64,000 nucleotides of DNA from Paraburkholderia podalyriae (GTDB lineage: Bacteria > Pseudomonadota > Gammaproteobacteria > Burkholderiales > Burkholderiaceae), in contig NZ_VZQQ01000016.1 of the NCBI RefSeq assembly GCF_014397785.1, positions 115,219-179,218 on the forward strand. The letters run 5' to 3'. The translations under genes and the position numbers were made by a program. Below, one piece after another: positions 9,328-18,118 of this stretch; position 1 is the first letter of the stretch; every line of letters starts with the position of its first letter. The notes under the pieces were generated by a model that saw nothing but the letters and a program-made list of their open reading frames with translations, did no database searches and was not told the DNA's origin.

Positions 9328-9807
9328 TCAACTTTGCGCGACCCAATCTCCCGACTTCCCGCCATGCTTTTCCATCACCTTCACGTCGGTGATGGTCATG
9401 CCGCGATCGACCGCCTTGCACATGTCGTACACGGTCAACAGCCCAACCTGCACGGCGGTAAGCGCCTCCATTTCGACGCCCGTGCGTCCAAACGTCTCGA
9501 CCTGAACCGTGCAATGCACGCCCGGCATCTGCTCGTCGAGCTCGAAATCGGCCTTCACGCGTGTCAGCGCGAGCGGGTGGCACAGCGGAATCAGATCGGC
9601 GGTGCGCTTCGAGGCCTGGATCGCCGCAATCCGCGCGACGCCGATCACGTCGCCCTTTTTGGCGTTGCCGTCGCGGATCAGCGCGAAAGTGTCGAGTAGC
9701 ATGCGGATCGAGCCGCGCGCGATCGCGACGCGCCTGGTCTCCTGCTTGCCGCCGACGTCCACCATATGCGCGTCACCGGCCGCATCGAAATGAGTGAGTT
9801 CAGGCAT
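9328..9807 (-). CDS. moaC: Cyclic pyranopterin monophosphate synthase MoaC
   Basis: MoaC completes the first step of molybdenum-cofactor synthesis, turning the MoaA product into cyclic pyranopterin monophosphate. The 159-residue length, the N-terminal LTHFDAAGDAHMVDVGGK, the central LIPLCHPL motif and the C-terminal DMCKAVDRGM segment with its catalytic Asp and Lys are all present. It forms hexamers in the cytoplasm in known cases. No other moa genes are nearby. Confidence 0.97.
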   Translation of the reverse strand: MPELTHFDAAGDAHMVDVGGKQETRRVAIARGSIRMLLDTFALIRDGNAKKGDVIGVARIAAIQASKRTADLIPLCHPLALTRVKADFELDEQMPGVHCTVQVETFGRTGVEMEALTAVQVGLLTVYDMCKAVDRGMTITDVKVMEKHGGKSGDWVAQS

Positions 9808-9831
9808 GGTTGACTCCTTCAGAAGGCGCCT

Positions 9832-9837
9832 ATCATA
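9832..9837 (-). promoter_or_regulatory. Candidate -10 element of moaC
   Basis: Read on the minus strand, TATGAT lies 24 bp before the moaC ATG, a suitable distance for a -10 hexamer. No -35 could be assigned with confidence. Confidence 0.35.
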
Positions 9838-9994
9838 GCAGTGCGGCGCGACCCCGAATCGTCGCGGCGACTGATTACACCTGCGCTGTGTCGTGCTCTG
9901 CGTTTTGCCTCGTACGCGTCCTGCGACGCCCTTGCCCGTTATCTTAGTCCGGGCCGTGGGCGGCGTTTTTCGACTTCGTCAGACCGGCTTCGCG

Positions 9995-11740
9995 ATGCAT
10001 TCAAAACGGTTCCTTGCTGCATGGCTATCCGTCGCGCTCGCTATGCCACCGGGCGCATTCGCGCAATCGACCGGCGAGGCGGCCATCGCGCCGCGAACGA
10101 CACCGTCCGAGGCGCCGCTCGTCAGCGGCCCGAGCGACGCGCGTGTCGATCCGATCCTGCCGCCCGACATCGCGCGCGGCGTGTTCGGCACCTACGGCGG
10201 TGCCCAAAGCCGCTTTTCCAATGGCGGTGGGAACGGCGGCAACGGCGGCGACAATGGCGGCGGCGGCGACTGGCGCGCACCGATCGTCGCACAGCAATTA
10301 CCTGATCTCGGCAGCGGCGGCGCCGGCTCGCTGACCCCGCAGGCCGAGCGCAAGCTCGGCGAGCGCGTGATGCGCGAGATACGCCGCGACCCCGACTATC
10401 TCGACGACTGGCTCGTGCGCGACTACCTGAATTCGGTCTCGGCCAAGCTCGCGGCGGCGGCCGGCGCGCTTTACATCGGCGGCTATCGACCGGACTTCGA
10501 ACTGTTCGCGGTGCGCGACGCGCAGATCAACGCGTTTTCGTTGCCGGGCGGTTTCATCGGCGTGAACGCGGGGCTGATCGTCGCGACGCAGACCGAATCC
10601 GAGCTCGCGTCGGTGCTGGGTCACGAGATGGGGCACGTGCTGCAGCGGCACATCTCGCGGATGATCTCGAATGGCGAGCGCGGCGGCTACGCGGCGCTCG
10701 TCGGTGTGCTGTTCGGCGTGCTGGCTGGCGTTCTCGCGCATAGCGGCGACCTCGGCAGCGCGATCGCGCTCGGCAGCGAGGCGTATGCGGTCGATAGCCA
10801 GCTGCGCTTCTCGCGATCGGCCGAACAGGAAGCGGACCGCGTCGGCTTTTTGCTGCTCGCCGGCGCCGGCTACGATCCTTACGCGATGCCGACGTTCTTC
10901 CACCGGCTCGACCGCGCGGCGATGAACGAAAACGGCATTCCGGCCTATGCGCGAACGCATCCGCTGACCGGCGAGCGGATCGCCGATATGGAGGACCGCG
11001 CACGCCGCTCGCCGTACCGGCAACCGCATCAGGACGCCGAATACGGCTTCGTGCGGGCGCGCTCGCGCCTGTTGCAGGACCATTCGCGCAACGAATACGC
11101 GGACGAGATTTCGCGGCTGCGCTCGGAAATCGACGACCGCACCGCGCTGAACGTCGCGGCGAACTGGTACGGCATCGCGTACGGGCAGATGCTGCTCGAG
11201 CGCTACGACGACGCGGTGGCCTCGCTCGCGAACGCGCGCGCGACGTTCGTCGCGGGCGCGCGTGCGCAAGGCGAGCCCGAGCGCACTTCGACAAGCCTCG
11301 ACGTGCTCGCGGCCGACATCGCGCGGTGCGCCGGTCACGCCGACGAAGCCGCGCGTCTCGCCGAGTTCGCGCAGCAGCGCTGGCCGCAATCGAACGCCGC
11401 GATCGACATGCACATCCGCACGCTGCTGACGCTGCACCGCTTCACCGACGCGCAGGCGCTCGCGACGCAGGAAACCCGGGCGCATCCCGATCAACCCGCG
11501 TGGTGGCTGTATCTCGCGCAGGCGAGCGCGGGCAGCGGCGATGCGTTGACGCAGCATCGCGCGATGGCGGAGAAGTTCGCGCTGGACGGGGCGTGGCCAT
11601 CGGCGATCCGGCAGCTGAAGGACGCCCGCGACCTGAAGACGATCGGCTATTACGACCTCGCGACCGTCGACGCTCGCCTGCACGAGATGGAGAACCGCTA
11701 CAAGGAGGAGCGGCTCGACGAGAAGGGGGAGGGCGCGTGA
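9995..11740 (+). CDS. Periplasmic M48 metalloprotease with TPR-like C-terminus (BepA/YfgC type)
   Basis: The start at 9995 gives a clear signal peptide (MHSKRFLAAWLSVALAMPPG, cut near AFA-QS). Residues ~90-290 are an M48 peptidase domain with the zinc motif HEMGH at about 210-214 and the third ligand in EQEADRVGF. The remaining ~280 residues are helical and Ala-rich, like the TPR tail of BepA/YfgC proteases that check outer-membrane protein and LptD assembly. A Gly/Asn linker (NGGGNGGNGGDNGGGGD) lies near residue 75. The frame opens 102 bp earlier, but that part does not look like a signal sequence. Confidence 0.9.
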   Translation: MHSKRFLAAWLSVALAMPPGAFAQSTGEAAIAPRTTPSEAPLVSGPSDARVDPILPPDIARGVFGTYGGAQSRFSNGGGNGGNGGDNGGGGDWRAPIVAQQLPDLGSGGAGSLTPQAERKLGERVMREIRRDPDYLDDWLVRDYLNSVSAKLAAAAGALYIGGYRPDFELFAVRDAQINAFSLPGGFIGVNAGLIVATQTESELASVLGHEMGHVLQRHISRMISNGERGGYAALVGVLFGVLAGVLAHSGDLGSAIALGSEAYAVDSQLRFSRSAEQEADRVGFLLLAGAGYDPYAMPTFFHRLDRAAMNENGIPAYARTHPLTGERIADMEDRARRSPYRQPHQDAEYGFVRARSRLLQDHSRNEYADEISRLRSEIDDRTALNVAANWYGIAYGQMLLERYDDAVASLANARATFVAGARAQGEPERTSTSLDVLAADIARCAGHADEAARLAEFAQQRWPQSNAAIDMHIRTLLTLHRFTDAQALATQETRAHPDQPAWWLYLAQASAGSGDALTQHRAMAEKFALDGAWPSAIRQLKDARDLKTIGYYDLATVDARLHEMENRYKEERLDEKGEGA

Positions 11741-11759
11741 GCGCGCGCCGGTATGCGCG

Positions 11760-12335
11760 TCAGACCTGCGCCGCCGGACTCGCGACGAAGCCAAAGCGCG
11801 CGGCCACCTGATCGCGTCGCACGCTTTGTAGCGGCAGTGTGAGCTGAGCGCTCCAGTGGAATGCGCCGCTCAATGAGTCATCGTCGGCGAGCGTCGCGTG
11901 ATCGGAGAAGATCTCCAGGTCATGATCGTGCAGCACCGCGATGCGTGCCGGCTGCGAGCGATCGATGAACAGAATGCCGCCGTCTTCGTCGACGAACACC
12001 GCCGCCGGTTCGAACGCGCCGCCGCCCTGATCGTGCAGCGCGAGCGTTCCATCCGCGTGCGCGGACAACCTGACCACCCACGGCGTATAAGCCAGCTCGA
12101 CGTATACGCGCTGCGGCCCGTTCTGGAAAAACCACTGCCCGCGCTCATCGACCTCGTAGTTCCGGTTGATGAAGCCAAGCAACGCCTCGTGCCGGATCGG
12201 TGCGCCGGGCGCGCCGCTCGCCTGGGCCGCTTCGTCGCGCATGCGCCAGTTACCGCGCCGGTCGAGCATCAGCCAGCCGGTGCAACTCGGCACGTTCGGC
12301 CATTTGGCCAGCGCCTGTCTAACGATGTCATCCAT
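11760..12335 (-). CDS. Conserved hypothetical protein linked to YheT-type hydrolase
   Basis: A 191-residue cytoplasmic protein without signal peptide or membrane segment. It appears beta-rich, with WLMLDRRGNWRMRDE near the start, FINRNYEVDERGQWFFQNGPQRVYVELAYTPW in the middle and WSAQLTLPLQ near the end. I do not recognise a named domain. Its start overlaps the end of the hydrolase gene by 8 bp, so the two are translationally coupled and likely act together. Confidence 0.75.
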   Translation of the reverse strand: MDDIVRQALAKWPNVPSCTGWLMLDRRGNWRMRDEAAQASGAPGAPIRHEALLGFINRNYEVDERGQWFFQNGPQRVYVELAYTPWVVRLSAHADGTLALHDQGGGAFEPAAVFVDEDGGILFIDRSQPARIAVLHDHDLEIFSDHATLADDDSLSGAFHWSAQLTLPLQSVRRDQVAARFGFVASPAAQV

Positions 12336-13380
12336 GATCGACGTGTCGCTCCAGATAGCCGAACACGCGCCGCGACAGCCAGTCGATGCGGCCCGGGAAC
12401 GGCCCGGTCATGAAACCCGCGTGGCCGCCGTGCACAGGCTGATCAAGCTCGACCGCGGCCGACACGTCGTGCCGCGACGGCAGCGCTTCGGCCGGCAGGA
12501 AAGGATCGTTGCGCGCGTTGAGCACGAGCGTCGGCACCTGAATGTGCGGCAGCAGCGGACGGGTGGTTGCGGTGCTCCAGTAGTCGTCGGTATTGCGAAA
12601 GCCGTGCAGCGGCGCGGTCACGACGTTGTCGAACTCGTACATCGTGCGGCTCGCGAGCATCGCGTCGCGGTCGAACAGGCCGGGGAACTGCTCGAGCTTC
12701 TGGTTGGCCTTCTGCTTCAGCGTCTTCAGGAAGCTGCGCGTGTAGACGAGGCCGAAGCCTTGCGACAGCGCGCGGCCGCCCGCATGGACGTCGATCGGTG
12801 TCGAAATCGCGGCGGCCGCCGCTACCACCCGCGTCGCATCGTCTTGCCGCTCGCCGAGCCAGCGCAGCAGCATGTTGCCGCCGAGCGACACGCCCGCCGC
12901 GACCACCGGTCCGCGATGCGCGGCGCGCAGGCGGCGCAGGATCCAGTCGACCTCGTCGCTGTCGGCGAGATGATAGAAGCGCGGCAGCCGGTTCAGCGGA
13001 CCGCTGCAGCTGCGAAAGTGCGGCACCACGCCATGCCAGCCGTATTCGCGCGCGGCTGCCATCAGCGCGGCCGAGTAATGCGACGACGAATTGCCTTCGA
13101 GGCCGTGGAACAGCACGAAGAGCGGCGCGGTATCGGTGGGCGGACTCTGATGCGCGACCCAGTCGAGATCGATGAAATCGCCGTCGGGCGTGTCCCAGCG
13201 TTCGCGTCGAAACGACACCGCGGGGCGGCGCGCGAACAGCGACGGGACGATGGTCTGCGCATGCCGGGTCGGCAGCCACAGCGGCGCGCGGTACAGCAGC
13301 TCGACAGTCGCCTCGACGGCGGCCGCCACCTGGGTGGGCGCTGTACCTGGGGAAGCGGGTTGATCGGGCGTCGAACTCAT
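12328..13380 (-). CDS. YheT-family alpha/beta hydrolase
   Basis: The 350-residue protein has the alpha/beta-hydrolase order: oxyanion segment LFHGLEGNSSSHY at about residue 89-102, nucleophile elbow AAGVSLGGNML near 159-169, an acidic residue in LNARNDPFLPAE and the catalytic His in HGGHAGF. The family includes yeast medium-chain fatty-acid ester hydrolases and E. coli YheT; the substrate is unknown. Downstream gene overlap suggests an operon of two. Confidence 0.88.
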   Translation of the reverse strand: MSSTPDQPASPGTAPTQVAAAVEATVELLYRAPLWLPTRHAQTIVPSLFARRPAVSFRRERWDTPDGDFIDLDWVAHQSPPTDTAPLFVLFHGLEGNSSSHYSAALMAAAREYGWHGVVPHFRSCSGPLNRLPRFYHLADSDEVDWILRRLRAAHRGPVVAAGVSLGGNMLLRWLGERQDDATRVVAAAAAISTPIDVHAGGRALSQGFGLVYTRSFLKTLKQKANQKLEQFPGLFDRDAMLASRTMYEFDNVVTAPLHGFRNTDDYWSTATTRPLLPHIQVPTLVLNARNDPFLPAEALPSRHDVSAAVELDQPVHGGHAGFMTGPFPGRIDWLSRRVFGYLERHVDHG

Positions 13381-13440
13381 ACCGGCGGAAAAGCGAAAGA
13401 ACGAAAAAGCATGAACCTGACTCGGCAGCGGCGCCGCGCG

Positions 13441-13887
13441 TCAGTGCAGCGGGCCCTGGCCATGCCGCATCTTCGTCGCGAACTGGCTGGCGGTCTCGTT
13501 CGGCATCGCGCTCGCATGAATATGCGCGATGCGCCATTCGCCGCGTTCGTGGACCATCACGTAGGTGGTGAAGACCATTGCGGGCGTGGCGGTCGGGTCG
13601 GCCGGACGATGCGCTTCGGCAATCGCATAGACGACGGTGCCGAGGCTGTCGTAGACACGGATGTCGAGCGGTTCGATCGACACCGGCATCGCTTCGAGCT
13701 GACTCAGCAAGCCATGGCGGATGCTGTCGAGCCCGTGCAAATGCGAGCCGTCCGCGCAGATGCAGCTGACGAATTCCTCGTCGATCCACAAGCCCATCAA
13801 GCTGTCGATATTGACCTCGGCGACGGCCTGATAGTAGGCGTTCAGGGTATCGGCGGCGGCTTCGAAGATATGGGCAAAACGTGGCAT
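13441..13887 (-). CDS. NTF2-like (SnoaL-type) protein
   Basis: A 148-residue protein with the cone-shaped NTF2 pattern: helix FEAAADTLNAYYQAVAEVNIDSLMGLW, then strands HLHGLDSIRHGL, YDSLGTVVYAIAEA and a final WRIAHIHASAMP. Such proteins can be enzymes or ligand binders, and nothing in this sequence fixes a reaction. It is in line with yheT (60 bp away) and downstream of waaF. Confidence 0.75.
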   Translation of the reverse strand: MPRFAHIFEAAADTLNAYYQAVAEVNIDSLMGLWIDEEFVSCICADGSHLHGLDSIRHGLLSQLEAMPVSIEPLDIRVYDSLGTVVYAIAEAHRPADPTATPAMVFTTYVMVHERGEWRIAHIHASAMPNETASQFATKMRHGQGPLH

Positions 13888-14054
13888 GGCTCGTCAGTCT
13901 CTTGTGCGCGGCGCGCGGTTGCGGGTCAGCGGTAGCGGGACGGTCCAGAGCGCCGGACCATCGCTCCCCGGCGTCAGCTTGCCCGCGCCGCAAGGCGCGA
14001 ACATGACGCGACGCGCTCGGGGGCGTGCGGTGTTGCGTGCAAGTATGAGTCGGC

Positions 14055-15080
14055 TCAGCGCTGCGCGAGCAGCATGCCGCGCAAATCGCCGAAAACCTGC
14101 TCGGCGCTCAGTTGCTTCAGGCAGTTCAGATGGCCGAGCGGGCACTCGCGCTGAAAACAGGGGCTGCATTCGAGATGAAGCCATTGTACCTTCGCGAGCT
14201 CGGACAAGGGCGGGGTGTGGCGCGGATCGGTCGAACCGTAGACGGCCACGAGCGGGCGGCGCAGCGCGGCGGCGACGTGCATCAGGCCGGAGTCGTTGGT
14301 GACGACCGCATTGGACCGCGAGATCAGCGCGCAGGCCTCGCCGAGCGCGGTCTGGCCGCACAGGTTGCGCACGTTCGGCGCTTTCTCGGCGATCGCCTGC
14401 GCGAGCGGCGCGTCTTTCGGCGAACCGAGCGCGACGATCTGCGTGTACGGGAACGACTGGCCGACCATCTGCGCGAGCGATGCGAAATGCTCGGGCGGCC
14501 AGCGCTTCGCGGGACCATATTCGGCGCCGGGGCAGAACACCAGCAGCGGCACGCGCGTATCGAGATTGAAGCGTGCCGACACGCGCGACGCCTCGTTCAG
14601 GTCGGTGTCGAGGCGCGGCATCGGCAGATCTTCGGGGACTTTGGCGCCGGGTGCGTAGGCGAGGGCGGCGTAGTGGCCGACCATCGGCGGGCGCGCGTCC
14701 TTGCGCGGATTCGCGTGACGCACGTTCAGCACGCCATAGCGACTCTCGCCGGTGTAGCCGATGCGCAGCGCAATGCCCGCCAGCCACGGAATCAGCGCCG
14801 ACTTGAACGAGTTCGGCAGCACATAGGCCGCGTCGTAGCCGACGTCGCGCAGATCGCTCGACAGCTGCCAGCGGCGCAGCATTTGCAGCTTGCCGTGGGC
14901 GAGATCGGTCGCGTAGACGTCGCGGATTTCCGGCATGCGCTCGAGCACGGGCGCGACCCAGCTGGGCGCGACCGCATCGATGACGATGCGCGGATGCAAT
15001 TTCACGAGGCGCGCAAACAGCGGCTGCGCCATCAATGCGTCACCGATCCAGTTCGGTGCGATAACCAACGCGCGACGCAT
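14055..15080 (-). CDS. waaF: ADP-heptose:LPS heptosyltransferase II
   Basis: WaaF adds the second heptose to the LPS inner core. The 341-residue protein is a GT9 family member: MRRALVIAPNWIGDALMAQPL at the N-terminus, CPGAEYGPAKRWPPEHFA for the nucleotide-sugar site at about residue 185, and TNDSGLMHVAAALRRPLVAVYGSTDPRHTPP near 255-285, all typical. The start at 15080 is preferred over an upstream extension of basic, non-conserved sequence. The upstream genes on the same strand are the zinc-ribbon gene and ilvE. Confidence 0.95.
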   Translation of the reverse strand: MRRALVIAPNWIGDALMAQPLFARLVKLHPRIVIDAVAPSWVAPVLERMPEIRDVYATDLAHGKLQMLRRWQLSSDLRDVGYDAAYVLPNSFKSALIPWLAGIALRIGYTGESRYGVLNVRHANPRKDARPPMVGHYAALAYAPGAKVPEDLPMPRLDTDLNEASRVSARFNLDTRVPLLVFCPGAEYGPAKRWPPEHFASLAQMVGQSFPYTQIVALGSPKDAPLAQAIAEKAPNVRNLCGQTALGEACALISRSNAVVTNDSGLMHVAAALRRPLVAVYGSTDPRHTPPLSELAKVQWLHLECSPCFQRECPLGHLNCLKQLSAEQVFGDLRGMLLAQR

Positions 15081-15231
15081 CAAAGTGAGTGTCCGGTGTC
15101 GATAACAAGCGCCGCGCGCGCCATGCGCGTAGCACTCGGATGGGTAAAAGGGGAAAGCGGAAAGCCGCGCGGCGCGATGCCGTTTGCCCACACGCGCCGC
15201 GATGGCGGCGCGGCGGCGGCCCGGCTGCGCC

Positions 15232-15258
15232 GTTCGTGCGGGTCGTGCGGGTCGTGCG
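15232..15258 (+). repeat. 9-bp tandem repeat, three copies
   Basis: Units GTTCGTGCG, GGTCGTGCG and GGTCGTGCG lie end to end at 15232-15258, in the 264-bp non-coding gap between waaF and the zinc-ribbon gene. No gene or promoter was recognised in that gap. Confidence 0.8.
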
Positions 15259-15344
15259 ATCGAGCCTGCGGCGCGGCGAGCGCGTGATCCGAGCCCCGCG
15301 CCTCGTGCCGCCCAAGCCGGCTCAGAACCGCCCGTTGCGCCGGA

Positions 15345-15539
15345 TCAATGGCCTTTGATCACTTCGCCGTCGCGCAGCTTGTAGCGCGTGCTGCAATACG
15401 GGCAACGCGCTTCGCCGTGCGACACGTCGATGAAGACGCGCGGATGCGCGCTCCAGCGCGGCATGGCCGGATTCGGACAATACGCCGGCAAATCTTTTGC
15501 CGACAGTTCGACCAGCGGCATTTCCTTGATTTCGCTCAT
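15345..15539 (-). CDS. Small zinc-finger domain protein
   Basis: A 64-residue protein with ligands CP (residue 21), H (32 or 41) and CPYC (46-49), ending KLRDGEVIKGH. This matches the short zinc-ribbon proteins (related to mitochondrial NDUFS6 C-termini) that in Burkholderia sit beside ilvE. Its role is not known. It follows ilvE by 74 bp on the same strand. Confidence 0.85.
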   Translation of the reverse strand: MSEIKEMPLVELSAKDLPAYCPNPAMPRWSAHPRVFIDVSHGEARCPYCSTRYKLRDGEVIKGH

Positions 15540-15613
15540 GAGACTTTCTCGTTGTATGCGGAGGGCTTGCAGTGCGCCGCCGTTGGGCGGCGCGGCGCAT
15601 CTCGAAACGTCGC

Positions 15614-16537
15614 TCAGATCTTCGCGAGCCAGTGCGCGTATTTCGCGCTCTTGCCGTTCACGACGTCGAAGAAGGCCGATTGCAGCTTTTCGGTGATCGG
15701 GCCACGCGCGCCGGCGCCGATTGCGCGGTTGTCGAGCTCGCGGATCGGCGTGACTTCGGCTGCCGTGCCGGTGAAGAACGCTTCGTCGCAGGTATAGACC
15801 TCGTCGCGCGTGATGCGCTTTTCGATCACTTGCAGGCCCATGTCGCGCGCGAGCGTGATGACGGTATCGCGCGTGATGCCGTCGAGGCACGAGGACAGGT
15901 CCGGCGTGTAAAGCTTGCCGTTGTTGACGAGGAAGAAGTTCTCGCCCGAGCCTTCCGACACGTAGCCGTCGACGTCGAGCAGCAGGGCTTCGTCGTAGCC
16001 GTCCGCTGTCGCTTCCTGGTTCGCGAGGATCGAGTTCACGTACCAGCCCGACGCCTTCGCGCGCACCATCGACACGTTCACGTGATGGCGCGTGAACGAC
16101 GACGTCTTCACACGGATACCCCTGGTGATGCCCTCTTCGCCGAGGTACGCGCCCCACGGCCACGCGGCGATCGCGACGTGAATGGTGTTGCCTTTGGCCG
16201 ACACGCCGAGCTTTTCCGAGCCGACCCAGATGATCGGGCGCAGATAGCAGGTCTCGAGCTTGTTCTCGCGGACCACTTCGCGCTGCGCGGCGGCGAGCGT
16301 TTCATGGTCGAACGGCACGTCCATCTGGAAGATCTTTGCCGAGTTCAGCAGGCGCTTGGTGTGCTCCTGCAGGCGGAAAATCGCGGTCGCGCCGTCGGCG
16401 GTCTTGTAAGCGCGCACGCCCTCGAACACGCCCATGCCGTAGTGCAGCGTGTGGGTGAGCACGTGGATTTTGGCATCGCGCCAGTCGATGAGCTTGCCAT
16501 CCATCCAGATCTTGCCGTCGCGGTCGGCCATTGACAT
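15614..16537 (-). CDS. ilvE: Branched-chain amino-acid aminotransferase
   Basis: IlvE performs the last step of valine, leucine and isoleucine synthesis. The 307-residue fold-type IV PLP protein has THTLHYGMGVFEGVRAY near residue 29-45, the PLP lysine in RAKASGWYVNSILAN (about residue 160) and GYVSEGSGENFF plus FFTGTAAEVTPIRELD in the C-terminal half. It is divergent from azlCD, which encodes a branched-chain amino-acid exporter. Confidence 0.97.
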   Translation of the reverse strand: MSMADRDGKIWMDGKLIDWRDAKIHVLTHTLHYGMGVFEGVRAYKTADGATAIFRLQEHTKRLLNSAKIFQMDVPFDHETLAAAQREVVRENKLETCYLRPIIWVGSEKLGVSAKGNTIHVAIAAWPWGAYLGEEGITRGIRVKTSSFTRHHVNVSMVRAKASGWYVNSILANQEATADGYDEALLLDVDGYVSEGSGENFFLVNNGKLYTPDLSSCLDGITRDTVITLARDMGLQVIEKRITRDEVYTCDEAFFTGTAAEVTPIRELDNRAIGAGARGPITEKLQSAFFDVVNGKSAKYAHWLAKI

Positions 16538-16651
16538 ACGGTTCTCCAGCAGGTGCGTTATGAGGTGCGGCCATGAGCGCAGGACATAGCCGGGAGCGCT
16601 ATTTTAGCGTCTTTTGCACACGCAACGGGCATTTGGGCGCACCCCGGGCGC

Positions 16652-16657
16652 TATAAT
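16652..16657 (+). promoter_or_regulatory. Candidate -10 element for azlCD
   Basis: A perfect TATAAT lies about 108 bp before the azlC start within CGCTATAATCCGG. TTGGGC at 16633-16638 is too close for a normal -35 (13 bp), so the promoter is only partly supported. Confidence 0.45.
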
Positions 16658-16764
16658 CCGGCGCACGCATAAATCAACTCCGGATGCGCCAGCGGGTGGC
16701 CCTGCGACCTGGCGCGCCGACCTGGCCTTCTTGACGGCGTTCCTTGCGCCCGCTCCCTTCGCCG

Positions 16765-17520
16765 ATGCTCGCTCGACTGTCCGATACCGATCGCCGCGCT
16801 TTTCGTGAAGGCGCGCGCGCCTACGCCCCCACGCTGATGGCGATTTTTTCCTGGGGCCTCGTGACCGGCATCGCGATGAGCAAGTCCGTGCTCACGCTGC
16901 CGCAGGCACTGACGATGTCGCTGCTGTGCTACGCCGGTTCGTCGCAGCTGGCGGTGCTGCCGCTCCTCGCCGCGAAGCTGCCGGTGTGGACCGTGTTGCT
17001 GACCGCGGCGATGGTCAACACCCGCTTCGTGATCTTCAGCGCCGGCCTCGCGCCGCACTTCTCGTATCTGTCGATGTGGCGGCGCATCGTGCTCGGCTAT
17101 TTCAACGGCGACGTGATCTATCTGCTGTTCGTGAAGAAGAGCTTTCCGACCGGCTACGTGCCGGGCAAGGAGGCGTACTTCTGGGGCATGGCGGTGTCGA
17201 GCTGGCTGTCGTGGCAGGTGTCGTCGATCATCGGCATCCTGCTCGCGAGCCTGATTCCCGACAACTGGGGGCTCGCGCTCGCCGGCACGCTCGCGCTGTT
17301 GCCGGTGATGGTGTCGGCGATCGCCACTCGCTCGACGATGGTCGCGGTCAGCGTGGCCGGCATCGTGTCGCTGCTCGCACTCGATCTGCCGTATCGGCTC
17401 GCGCTGCCGCTCGCGGTGATCGCGGCGATCGCCGCCGGCAGCGCGGCCGACTTGATCATCGAGCGCGCCGACCTGCGCCGCATCCGCGGCATGAACGATC
17501 GCGCCGGAGACTCCCAATGA
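16765..17520 (+). CDS. azlC: AzlC-family branched-chain amino-acid exporter, large subunit
   Basis: The 251-residue protein has about seven to eight membrane segments and the AzlC features FSWGLVTGIAMSKS, LCYAGSSQLAVLPL and NTRFVIFSAGLAPHF near the N-terminal third. AzlCD pairs (BrnFE) export branched-chain amino acids. ATG at 16765 is chosen over a TTG 21 bp upstream. The stop overlaps the azlD start (ATGA), showing translational coupling. Confidence 0.9.
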   Translation: MLARLSDTDRRAFREGARAYAPTLMAIFSWGLVTGIAMSKSVLTLPQALTMSLLCYAGSSQLAVLPLLAAKLPVWTVLLTAAMVNTRFVIFSAGLAPHFSYLSMWRRIVLGYFNGDVIYLLFVKKSFPTGYVPGKEAYFWGMAVSSWLSWQVSSIIGILLASLIPDNWGLALAGTLALLPVMVSAIATRSTMVAVSVAGIVSLLALDLPYRLALPLAVIAAIAAGSAADLIIERADLRRIRGMNDRAGDSQ

Positions 17521-17840
17521 CCTCCACGCAAATCTGGCTCGCCATCTTCGGCATGACCTTCGTCACCGCGTTGACGCGCGCGATGTTTCTGATCGGGGGC
17601 GAGCGCACGGTGCTGCCGGCGCGCGTCCAGAAGATGCTGCGCTACGCGCCGGCCGCCGCGCTCGCCGCCGTGGTGGTGCCCGACGTGCTGACGACGCCCG
17701 AAGGGATGTCGTTCGCGACGTCCAACCATGAGCTTTATGCGACGCTCGCCGGCCTGAGCTGGTTTTTGTGGCGACGCACCATGCTGGGCACGATCGTGAC
17801 CGGAATGGTCGTGTTTACACTGATGCGCGTGTTCCTGTGA
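17517..17840 (+). CDS. azlD: AzlD-family transporter, small subunit
   Basis: A 107-residue protein with four hydrophobic segments, including FGMTFVTALTRAMFLIGG and LRYAPAAALAAVVVPDVL, as in AzlD/BrnE. It forms the small partner of AzlC. Overlap with azlC by 4 bp supports a dedicated two-gene operon. Confidence 0.9.
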   Translation: MTSTQIWLAIFGMTFVTALTRAMFLIGGERTVLPARVQKMLRYAPAAALAAVVVPDVLTTPEGMSFATSNHELYATLAGLSWFLWRRTMLGTIVTGMVVFTLMRVFL

Positions 17841-18118
17841 CGCTCCGGCCCGCGGTGCGGCGATGAATGCTGCGCGGCTGCATGGTCGGCCTCGCGATCA
17901 AATACGCGACATTCGCTCGGCCGCGGGTCAGAAGGCCGTTTGGATCAGTTAAAATGCCTTTTCCGGGTTCAGCGCGCCACAGCAAGGCGCCTGGTGTCGC
18001 GGCCGGCCGCCGGCGCCCGATCCCGCGGAGCCGTTGGGCCGAAGCGCTGGAGTTCGACGCGCATCGTCCCCGCGCGCTGTCCGCCACCGCCTTCTCATCA
18101 ACTCGCATACTCAAGCCC

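Noticed and set aside
17867..18118. N-terminal extension of phosphoglycerate kinase
   Set aside because: The open stretch is Arg/Pro-rich and unlike the family, and MNKVLRLSDL is the normal start.
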